A stretch of 64,000 nt of DNA, taken from a virus. The position numbers were made by a program, and so were the translations under genes. Below the pieces are notes generated by a model that did no database searches, was not told the DNA's origin, and worked only from the letters and a program-made list of their open reading frames with translations. The stretch is taken from the IMG/VR virus record IMGVR_UViG_3300009374_000001, positions 1 through 64,000 of that record; one strand, given 5' to 3'. Positions 46,558 through 53,741 of this stretch are shown piece by piece. Numbering within the stretch: the first letter of the stretch is position 1; each line of letters starts with the position of its first letter.

Positions 46558-47435
46558 TTAAAACTTTTAAAGAGTTCTTGAAGCTTTATGAAAGCGGTAA
46601 TGCTATTGATGACGTAAGACCTATTTTAGGTAGAGAGATACCTGAAACCTTAGAGCATGTAGAAAGGGATCTTTTAAATGCAGTAGGTTTAGATGGTTTT
46701 GATATAGATGCAGCAGTTATAGGTTCAGCTGGAAAGAAAGGCGATGATATAGAATCAGGAGATATTGATATTGCGGTAAGTATTGATAAACTTGCAGGTG
46801 AAAACTCAACTTCTATCAATGAAGTATTAAAGTTTTTAAATATGACTTTAAAAGCTGCAGGTTATGATACTGCAGTTAATTATGGATTCAAACAAGTTTC
46901 AGTGCCATTTCCTATTAAAGGAGATAAAGCCAATGGATATTGTCAAGTTGACTTAATGCTTTCGGATAGCTTAGAATGGTCAAAATTTATGTATCATAGT
47001 CCAGATTTTACCAAGACAGAGTCAAGATATAAAGGTGCATACAGAAACTTATTAATGATGGCAATTGCAACAGAGTCTAAAAAAGAAGCCACTAAGAAAC
47101 TAGACACTGGAGAAACCGTTGAATATGAGCAGTTAGTCATTAGATTAAATACAGGTCTTGTTAAAGTTAGAAAGTCTTTACAGGGTAAACGTGGCTTGGT
47201 TAAAACACCTAAACTTTTAAAAGATTTTGATAGAGTTGTAAGCAATGTTCCAGATGAAGTAGCTGAAGCTTTATTTGGTGAAGGCGTTAAAGCTAAAGAT
47301 ATAATGACATTTGAAAAATGCTGGGATCTTTTTAATTCAAAAACATTTCCATATAAAAATAAAGAAGATATTATTATACAAAAATTTGAAATATATTTAA
47401 GTAAATCAAAGTTACCATTCCCTGAGGAACTATAA
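46554..47435 (+). CDS. Tagged DNA polymerase beta-type nucleotidyltransferase (class A tag)
   Basis: The tag is MIKTFKEFLKLYES with LYE|S as a possible cleavage site. The nucleotidyltransferase core is VIGSAG (56-60), GDIDIAVSI (69-77) with D70 and D72 as metal ligands, and CQVDLML (130-136) with D133 as the third. This is the active-site layout of the pol-beta superfamily, which includes CCA-adding, poly(A) and toxin-type nucleotidyltransferases. Length is 293 residues. The target may be RNA, protein or a small molecule. A second member lies at 48741. Confidence 0.75.
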   Translation: MIKTFKEFLKLYESGNAIDDVRPILGREIPETLEHVERDLLNAVGLDGFDIDAAVIGSAGKKGDDIESGDIDIAVSIDKLAGENSTSINEVLKFLNMTLKAAGYDTAVNYGFKQVSVPFPIKGDKANGYCQVDLMLSDSLEWSKFMYHSPDFTKTESRYKGAYRNLLMMAIATESKKEATKKLDTGETVEYEQLVIRLNTGLVKVRKSLQGKRGLVKTPKLLKDFDRVVSNVPDEVAEALFGEGVKAKDIMTFEKCWDLFNSKTFPYKNKEDIIIQKFEIYLSKSKLPFPEEL

Positions 47436-48337
47436 TGAAAATTGAATCATATTCAAATTATACAACTCTACAAGAGGCTAAGCTTTATGGCTTTACTATT
47501 AAACAACTGTTAAACAGTACCTTAAAATTTAAAGGTAAGACTCTAATTTATTTTGATACTGAAACACTAGGGCTTAAGCCTCATGTAGATTATATTCAGC
47601 TTACGCAAGTTGCAGCAATTGCGTATGATGGCTCAACTATGAAAGAACTTGATTCGTTTAACACTAAGGCTAAATTAGGAGACCCCGCAAAGCATTTATT
47701 AAAACCTGATTCTGATGAAAGAAAAGGATGGGAAGAAAGACAAAAGGCAAGAGGTAAAAGTAAAGGGTTAAGCAATCCTGATGAACTCTTAAAAATGACA
47801 AGATACGGCGATGAGGGTGTTGATTTTATAGAAGAGAAAAAATCAATAGAAGATTTTATTTCATTTATATCTAAGTTTAAAGATCCTATTTTAATTGCGC
47901 ACAATGCACCCTTTGATATGAAATTTATGCATGTAAGAGCTAAATTATTTGATTTAAAGTTCCCTAAAGCTGAAGTATTAGATACATTAAAATTGTCAAG
48001 ACTTTATTTTGTTCCTCTTTTACAAGCTGCTGAGAATAGCAAAGAGTTAGAAAGTATTTTAACAGCTTTATCTAATAAGTTAAAAACAGGAGAACGTGGA
48101 AACAAAGTTTCATCGACGCTTGGAAATTTAGGAAAGGCGTTAGGCGTAAGTGTTGATTCATGGCATGACGCAAAAGCTGATGTTGAGATGTTAATGCAAA
48201 TTGTTGAAAGAATGAAAGAATTCTTTACCCAATACATTGATATAGATATTAGTAAGGAGCATCAGCATGCTGCAAAACTCGATGCTCTTTCTAAAAAGCC
48301 TTGGTGGTGGTCTAAGAAAAAGAAATACAGGATATAA
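47435..48337 (+). CDS. Tagged DEDDh 3'-5' exonuclease (class A-like tag)
   Basis: The tag is MKIESYSNYTTLQEA, with LQE|A as a good site. The exonuclease motifs of the DnaQ type are LIYFDTETLG (D41, E43), AHNAPFDMKF (D161) and WHDAKADVEML (H244, D249). The 300-residue length leaves about 70 residues of insertion between the first two motifs. The C-terminus is Trp/Lys-rich (KKPWWWSKKKKYRI). It may degrade host nucleic acid or trim phage DNA. It is not the polymerase proofreading domain, which is present in the gene at 56254. Confidence 0.8.
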   Translation: MKIESYSNYTTLQEAKLYGFTIKQLLNSTLKFKGKTLIYFDTETLGLKPHVDYIQLTQVAAIAYDGSTMKELDSFNTKAKLGDPAKHLLKPDSDERKGWEERQKARGKSKGLSNPDELLKMTRYGDEGVDFIEEKKSIEDFISFISKFKDPILIAHNAPFDMKFMHVRAKLFDLKFPKAEVLDTLKLSRLYFVPLLQAAENSKELESILTALSNKLKTGERGNKVSSTLGNLGKALGVSVDSWHDAKADVEMLMQIVERMKEFFTQYIDIDISKEHQHAAKLDALSKKPWWWSKKKKYRI

Positions 48338-48744
48338 TGAAAATTAAATCATATCCAAATTATATTACAGAAAATCCAGACAAGATCTATGTTGGTAAGG
48401 TAAATGAGTTTGATTATTTAAAATCAGAGCTTGATAATGCTAAGAAAGTTTTTAAAGAATTACAGAAGATGTACCCAGATATTCCAAAGTTTCCATTAGT
48501 CTTTAAAGATTTAAAGGGAAGAGGGAGTGGGTTTTTAACTACGACTAGATTAAGAGGCGGCAAGTTTATTTTTATAGATAAAATGACTATCGATAATACA
48601 GGTTTAACTAGTAACCCAGCGGACTATGCAGTGTGTCATGAATTTGCTCATGCAATTCTTGCACATACAAAGCAATCGCTTGCTCATAGTAAAGCACACG
48701 ACAAGCTTACATATAAACTTGCAAAAAAATTTAATTTAGTATGA
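48337..48744 (+). CDS. Tagged HExxH metallopeptidase-like protein, second copy type (class A-like tag)
   Basis: The tag is MKIKSYPNYITEN. Residues 101-105 are HEFAH within YAVCHEFAHAILAHTKQ, a zinc-binding HExxH motif, followed by histidines at 110, 117 and 121 that could supply a third ligand. The rest of the 135 residues is a small alpha/beta fold. It is not clearly related to the HEINH protein at 44059. The stop overlaps the next gene (ATGA). Confidence 0.6.
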   Translation: MKIKSYPNYITENPDKIYVGKVNEFDYLKSELDNAKKVFKELQKMYPDIPKFPLVFKDLKGRGSGFLTTTRLRGGKFIFIDKMTIDNTGLTSNPADYAVCHEFAHAILAHTKQSLAHSKAHDKLTYKLAKKFNLV

Positions 48745-49805
48745 AAATTAAATCATATACAAACTTCATTAATGAAGGTGGCTGGTCAAGTGCAAAGACA
48801 CAATCTACTGTATTAACCCCACATGTTTTAAAGCTTGCACATGAAACATTACAAAGTATTTTTAAAGAGTTTAATGCCTGGCTTGATAAAGAAGGAATGC
48901 CTCCGATGAAACCAATACGGGCAGTTGGCTCAGGCAGTTATTGGGAAGATGATTTAGTTAATCAACCAGATAAATTATATGGTGATATTGATTACTTATT
49001 TGAATATCCGATTTTAGAGTTTGATCCAAATCCTACAAATAATAGAAAAAATGAATTAGATACAATTAAGCTTTATAATGAAATGCTTTTAGATTGGATA
49101 AAGGCGTTTAAGCCAAATTCTGTTGATTATGAAGAGTCTGTTAAGATATCAAGCCCAACAAGTATTAAGCTTTTAATAATTCCAAAAGATGACATGTTTA
49201 TACAAGCAGACATTTTAATTACTAGTGGCATCTATAAAGATTGGGCGATAGGTAGATATACACCAGTAAAAGACATAAAAGGTTTTGTTATTGGCTATTT
49301 GTATAAAGCAATTGGCTTGACTTTAACCATGAGCTTTCTTGATAGAGGAGTAAGAGCAAAGTTTATTGATGGTAACTTAGTTAGTTTTAGAAAGAGAAAA
49401 AATGTCGAAGAGATGATTATTAGTTTAGACTTTGGCAACTTCTTATACGATATTGCTGAATGGGCAATGGAATTTGATGGTAAGAATAAAAAGAAGATGA
49501 AAGTACATAAGCTCCTAAAGCAGCAAAAAGGTTTAACAAGAGATAATGTTACACTTGAAAAATTCTGTGTAGGCATTAAGGGTCTTGCATATACATTAGA
49601 AATGAACGACTTATTACACATATTCTCTCTTTCAAGTGCAGATGACATGATAAACAAGACAGAAGAAAATTATATAAATTCAATATCTGATGTAAGGCAT
49701 AGCAGTAAGTTTAAGAAAGCTGAAACAGCTCATGCTAGGGCTGCTATGGAGAAGATATTTAAATTCATTGATTATGGAATAGAAACAGTAAGTAGAAGTT
49801 TATGA
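48741..49805 (+). CDS. Tagged pol-beta-type nucleotidyltransferase, second member (class A tag)
   Basis: The tag is MKIKSYTNFINEG with an INE|G site, the best match to the T4-type pattern. The core is VGSGSYWED (62-70), GDIDYLFEY (81-89) and MFIQADILI (152-160) with D82, D84 and D157 as likely metal ligands. The spacing differs from the gene at 46554, so they are separate family members and not a recent duplication. A basic helical C-terminal half follows. It overlaps both neighbours, consistent with operonic translation. Confidence 0.7.
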   Translation: MKIKSYTNFINEGGWSSAKTQSTVLTPHVLKLAHETLQSIFKEFNAWLDKEGMPPMKPIRAVGSGSYWEDDLVNQPDKLYGDIDYLFEYPILEFDPNPTNNRKNELDTIKLYNEMLLDWIKAFKPNSVDYEESVKISSPTSIKLLIIPKDDMFIQADILITSGIYKDWAIGRYTPVKDIKGFVIGYLYKAIGLTLTMSFLDRGVRAKFIDGNLVSFRKRKNVEEMIISLDFGNFLYDIAEWAMEFDGKNKKKMKVHKLLKQQKGLTRDNVTLEKFCVGIKGLAYTLEMNDLLHIFSLSSADDMINKTEENYINSISDVRHSSKFKKAETAHARAAMEKIFKFIDYGIETVSRSL

Positions 49806-52039
49806 AATCACTATATAAAGAAAAGAACTTAGACAAATTATTTAAACAGAGTCTTTTAGTAACAGAAAAGATTGACGCGCCTAGAATTAAGGTGAAGAAA
49901 GTTAACGATGGTTTTGAAATATTTAAGGCAAATTCAAATACGGCATTAAACGTAGTTGATAGAACTTTAACATCATTATACGAAAATGCGTATGAGCATT
50001 TTTCAAGTTTTTGGAAAGATATGATTGAAGAAGTCCCAGATAATTACATATTTGAAATGTATTATATGACTAATACAAAGCCAGTAAGAACTGAATATGA
50101 CAGGCTACCGAAGAATAATCTAATACTTATATCAATTCAAGTAATGGAGAATGATAAAGTTAAAAAGATTATTAGAGAGCCTAAGATACTAAATGAATGG
50201 GCAGATAAATTTGAAATAGAACACCCGCCTATTTTATTTAACGATAAATTAAGTGAGAATCAGAAATTTAAGTTAAAAGAGTTGCTATCACAGAGCAGTA
50301 AAGATGTTTTTGGGCTATTCAGTAATAGTTCATTTACAGCACATATTATGTCAGTGCTAGACCCTAGAATTCATGAGATGACACTTAACAAAGATACACA
50401 TAAGAATACTAATGGATTTATTTTTACATTTCATGCAGGAAAGGTTGTTTCTAATCTGCTACTACAGAGCTCTCTTAAAGAAAGTAATGATTCATATACG
50501 CCTAATGATTCATACGACTTAGTATTACTAGACTTAGTAGAATATATGATAAAAGATGAATCATGGGAGCATATTTTGCTTAAAGAACATGGTGAAGATT
50601 TAAGATATTTAGAGTGTATCTCAAATATTTTTAATATGTATATGGAAAAGAATATGCATAGACTTTTAGGAATGAGTTTAGAGAAAATGGATTTTGCAAA
50701 TAAGCCAGAATTTAAACTTAATAAAAAAAATATTAAGAACAAAAGAACTAACGAATTATTAGACATTCATGTTTTAAGTGAAATCTTTCAGGCAATGTTG
50801 GGTAGTTTCAGAAAGCATAGAAGCAAAGAAACTACACTAATTTCAAATGCTGCTATTACAGAAATAAATTTATTGATTGATAAGATTAATGAAAAGATAG
50901 GAAAAGAACCAGATATTATAGAGGACAGCGATGAAGTTAAAGATTTTGAAAGTTTTATGATTAGTGAAGGTAGAGATGAAATAATTAATAATATAAATCT
51001 TTCATTGAAAGACTTGGAGATTGATCAATTAAATTATATCAATACATACATTAATAAACAAGGATTAAGTTCAAAAATTAAAGAGATTTTTTCAGGCTTA
51101 GGCTTAACGACTGGTATAGATAAAGTAGTTAATGGCTTTTTATCTTTATTAGTTGGCGCAGGCGGATCATTAGAAGATAATATAGAAATAGTTGATAAAT
51201 TATCAATAGACGGGACGTTATTCAATGATTTAGATATTGGGAAGGTGTCAAATTTTAAGAATAATTTAATTACTAATAGCAAATTTCACACAAAGCTTAT
51301 CAAGACTTTTATTGACTGGGAGCCTAAAAAAATAGATAAATCTGCAATTGGAAAAGGAGAAGCATTTTTAATTGCTTTATTGGGCGGACGAAAAGCAGAA
51401 CATGGAGATATTAAAATAGGTGATAATAATTATGAAGTTAAAGGTAGAGGGGCTCGATTAAAAGCGCAAAGGGGCTATGGTACTTTTATAAATAATGAAA
51501 AAACTTTCATTAAAGATTTTTCTAGTGTTGTTAACTATGGGTTTACACCAAAAGAGAAAATAAATAATAAATATTTAGATAAAAAGAAAAATATACTACC
51601 CTTTAAAGAAATATCTAAAAACATTAACAATATTAATTTTACTGATAAAGGATTATCAATGTATAGAGAGTTTATATTAAATGCAGATAACCCACTTAAA
51701 GCTGTAGAAGTATTACAAGAGTTGTTTAGAAAGATTTTTGTAAATGTTAGTAATTTTAATGAATTATCATTTTTAGATACTTTAAATTCATCCGCTTCAG
51801 AAAAAAAGATGCTTATGGATTTTAAATTAGAGTACAGCAGATTTATATTTGATTATTATAAGAAACAAGAAAAATGGGATTATTTAATGTTTATAAATTT
51901 AGATAACGCTAATTATGTCTGCATTGAAAAATCTAATGAATTTGTGAATTTAATAAAAAATGGAAAAATAAAAATAAATGTAAGCCATAGCTGGACCCAA
52001 ACACAAAATAATGTTCCACAATATACATTAGTGGCTTAA
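49802..52039 (+). CDS. Large protein with ligase-like N-terminal and PD-(D/E)XK-like C-terminal regions
   Basis: The 745-residue protein has no clear tag, but starts MKSLYKEKNLDKLFKQSLLV. Residues 21-43 (TEKIDAPRIKVKKVNDGFE) resemble ligase motif I with K23, NYIFEMYYM (81-89) a later motif, and NGFIFTF (204-210) the motif IV of RNA/DNA ligases. Residues 517-553 have E520 in a helix, HGDIKIGDNNYEVKGRGARL (534-553) with D536, E545 and K547, the PD-(D/E)XK nuclease signature. I infer a nucleic-acid ligase-like plus nuclease protein. Long helical middle. Activities are inferred from motifs only. Confidence 0.6.
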   Translation: MKSLYKEKNLDKLFKQSLLVTEKIDAPRIKVKKVNDGFEIFKANSNTALNVVDRTLTSLYENAYEHFSSFWKDMIEEVPDNYIFEMYYMTNTKPVRTEYDRLPKNNLILISIQVMENDKVKKIIREPKILNEWADKFEIEHPPILFNDKLSENQKFKLKELLSQSSKDVFGLFSNSSFTAHIMSVLDPRIHEMTLNKDTHKNTNGFIFTFHAGKVVSNLLLQSSLKESNDSYTPNDSYDLVLLDLVEYMIKDESWEHILLKEHGEDLRYLECISNIFNMYMEKNMHRLLGMSLEKMDFANKPEFKLNKKNIKNKRTNELLDIHVLSEIFQAMLGSFRKHRSKETTLISNAAITEINLLIDKINEKIGKEPDIIEDSDEVKDFESFMISEGRDEIINNINLSLKDLEIDQLNYINTYINKQGLSSKIKEIFSGLGLTTGIDKVVNGFLSLLVGAGGSLEDNIEIVDKLSIDGTLFNDLDIGKVSNFKNNLITNSKFHTKLIKTFIDWEPKKIDKSAIGKGEAFLIALLGGRKAEHGDIKIGDNNYEVKGRGARLKAQRGYGTFINNEKTFIKDFSSVVNYGFTPKEKINNKYLDKKKNILPFKEISKNINNINFTDKGLSMYREFILNADNPLKAVEVLQELFRKIFVNVSNFNELSFLDTLNSSASEKKMLMDFKLEYSRFIFDYYKKQEKWDYLMFINLDNANYVCIEKSNEFVNLIKNGKIKINVSHSWTQTQNNVPQYTLVA

Positions 52040-52047
52040 ATATATAA
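52034..52047 (+). promoter_or_regulatory. Second copy of the GCTTAAATATATAA element
   Basis: The 14 bases are identical to 42391-42404, and lie at the stop of the large ligase/nuclease-like gene before the tagged gene at 52066. Possible late promoter; low certainty. Confidence 0.3.
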
Positions 52048-52065
52048 AAAAACAAATATAAAATT

Positions 52066-52413
52066 ATGACTAAAATTTATGAAAACTTTGAAGACTTTGT
52101 TTTTAATGAACTTAATAAAGAAATTGATATTGAACTAGTTGATGAAAGAGTTGAGGTTAAGCGTAAATACACAGATAAATATCCATCTAAATCCATTAAC
52201 GCAAAAGCAAGAGTTAGAAGTGCAGTGCTAAGTGCAATGAAAGATGGGATAGTTACTGAAGAGGAACTTGATAATATTATAGCTGCAGCACAGGGCAGTA
52301 AAGCATGGAAGCGTAAAAATACTAAGCTTTTTAAAGTTACAGAAGATGGCATTAAACTTTCAAAATTTGGTTCACGAATCTATAGAAGAACTCTAGTTAC
52401 AGAGGAAAAATAA
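52066..52413 (+). CDS. Tagged small protein of unknown function (class A tag)
   Basis: The N-terminus MTKIYENFEDFVFNELNKEI matches the class A tag pattern. The remaining ~95 residues are basic and rich in helix-forming residues (AKARVRSAVLSAMKDGIVTE then a C-terminal Arg/Lys-rich part). No enzyme motif is seen. The stop overlaps the next ATG (TAATG). It closes the tagged island. Confidence 0.65.
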   Translation: MTKIYENFEDFVFNELNKEIDIELVDERVEVKRKYTDKYPSKSINAKARVRSAVLSAMKDGIVTEEELDNIIAAAQGSKAWKRKNTKLFKVTEDGIKLSKFGSRIYRRTLVTEEK

Positions 52414-52835
52414 TGCCATCTAAGTCAATCGCACAGCAGCGTCTGTTTGGGATGGCTCTTGCATATAGAAGAGGAGAGCTTAAAAAGTTTGAAATATCTC
52501 AAGAAGTTATTGATCTTGCAAATTCAATGTCTGAAAAAGACTTAGAAGATTTCGCTGAAACTAAGCATAAAGATTTACCATACAAAGTTAAAGAAAATAT
52601 AGAACTTAATGATATTTCAGGTATGGGAGATGTAGCACTACCTAATATGCAAACGCATAATATAGGAAGTGGGGATATGCCGTTTGGGCATCATTATTGC
52701 AAATGTTTAAATTGCGGCGAAGTTGCAATTAAAGATGAAGAGGTTTCATGCGAATTAATGACTTGTCCTGTATGTCAAAATTCTATGGTAAATGAAAGAA
52801 AGTATATAAAAAAATATATTGACTATGTTAGATAA
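52413..52835 (+). CDS. DUF3008-like protein with C-terminal zinc ribbon
   Basis: The N-terminal MPSKSIAQQRLFGMALAYRR is a strong match to the DUF3008 motif (MPxKSKAQQRLFGMA). The C-terminus has two CxxC pairs, CLNCGEV and CPVCQNS, separated by about 20 residues, which fits a zinc ribbon. The function of DUF3008 is not known; it occurs in bacteria and phages. The 140-residue length includes the added ribbon. Its end overlaps the holin-like gene. Confidence 0.7.
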   Translation: MPSKSIAQQRLFGMALAYRRGELKKFEISQEVIDLANSMSEKDLEDFAETKHKDLPYKVKENIELNDISGMGDVALPNMQTHNIGSGDMPFGHHYCKCLNCGEVAIKDEEVSCELMTCPVCQNSMVNERKYIKKYIDYVR

Positions 52836-53217
52836 ATTATTAACATTTTTTACAGGTAATACAATAAAAGAAATAGGAGATGCTGTAGATAATCTTGTTA
52901 CGAGCGACGAAGAACGTATGAAGCTAAAAACTGAAGTAAAGCAGATTTTAGTAAATGCAGAAGAAGCTGCGCAAGAACAAGTTTCTGCCAGATGGGAAAG
53001 TGATATGAAGCATGGTAGTTTTTTAAGTAAGAATGTTAGACCATTAAGCTTAATATTTTTAACTTTAATGTTTGTTGTAATATCTATATTTGATGGTAAC
53101 ATTGGGGAATTTCAAATAAATGATTCATATATCCCAGTTTATCAAACTCTATTAATGACAGTATATGGTGCATATTTTGCAGGCAGAAGTTTTGAAAAGA
53201 TTAAAAAATCAGAGTAG
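52825..53217 (+). CDS. Holin-like membrane protein (3TM-holin type)
   Basis: I choose ATG 52825 over the TTG at 52819. Two strong membrane segments are visible, PLSLIFLTLMFVVISIF and PVYQTLLMTVYGAYFAGRSF, preceded by an acidic amphipathic helix (EEAAQEQVSARWESDMKHGS). This matches 3TM-type phage holins, which permeabilise the inner membrane at lysis. No endolysin gene is adjacent in the window. A TAG at 53217 is followed by a promoter gap. Confidence 0.6.
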   Translation: MLDKLLTFFTGNTIKEIGDAVDNLVTSDEERMKLKTEVKQILVNAEEAAQEQVSARWESDMKHGSFLSKNVRPLSLIFLTLMFVVISIFDGNIGEFQINDSYIPVYQTLLMTVYGAYFAGRSFEKIKKSE

Positions 53218-53226
53218 ATAAATAGA

Positions 53227-53259
53227 TAAACAATTACATCATTATTTTATATAATAATT
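53227..53259 (+). promoter_or_regulatory. Promoter upstream of dUTPase, near-identical to the gp32 promoter
   Basis: TATAAT is at 53250-53255 and TAAACA at 53227-53232, 17 bases apart. The stretch 53238-53259 differs from 38189-38210 by one base. The gap 53218-53271 holds no gene, so transcription of the nucleotide and replication block probably begins here. Confidence 0.6.
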
Positions 53260-53271
53260 AAAAATTATTGT

Positions 53272-53727
53272 ATGAAATTTTATAAATTAAGAGATGTTAA
53301 AAGTCCGGTTCGTGGCACAAAAGAAAGTGCAGGATTGGACTTTTTTATACCAGATGATTGGAATGATGGTAATACTAAATTAGTAAAACCAGGTGAAAGC
53401 TTATTAATACCGAGCGGTATTAAAGCAAATGTCCCTAAAGGATTTGCATTAATAGCTTTTAATAAATCAGGAATTGCAGTTAAAAAACAATTATATGTAG
53501 GTGCTTGTGTAGTAGATGAAGATTACCAAGGAGAAATTCACATTAATGTAAGCAATGTATCTAGGGATACTGTAACAGAGGTTAGCCCTGGGGATAAAAT
53601 CATGCAATTTTTATTATTACCTATAAATTATGAATTACCAATCGAGGTAAATTCAGAAGAAGAATTATGGAAAGACAAAGCCAGTGAAAGAGGCACTGGT
53701 GGCTTTGGATCAACTGGAACAAATTAA
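53272..53727 (+). CDS. dut: dUTPase (deoxyuridine triphosphatase)
   Basis: The five dUTPase motifs are present: SAGLDFFIPDD (motif 1), a second near NKSGIAVKK, GACVVDEDYQGEIHINV (motif 3), GDKIMQFLL, and the C-terminal RGTGGFGSTG (motif 5). The enzyme hydrolyses dUTP to dUMP, keeping uracil out of DNA and feeding thymidylate synthesis. The 151-residue length is typical of a trimeric dUTPase. It begins the nucleotide metabolism block with RNR. Confidence 0.9.
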   Translation: MKFYKLRDVKSPVRGTKESAGLDFFIPDDWNDGNTKLVKPGESLLIPSGIKANVPKGFALIAFNKSGIAVKKQLYVGACVVDEDYQGEIHINVSNVSRDTVTEVSPGDKIMQFLLLPINYELPIEVNSEEELWKDKASERGTGGFGSTGTN

Positions 53728-53741
53728 CGTAAAGAATATAA

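Noticed and set aside
52819-52824. TTG start for the holin-like gene
   Set aside because: The ATG at 52825 gives a cleaner start with the usual small overlap.
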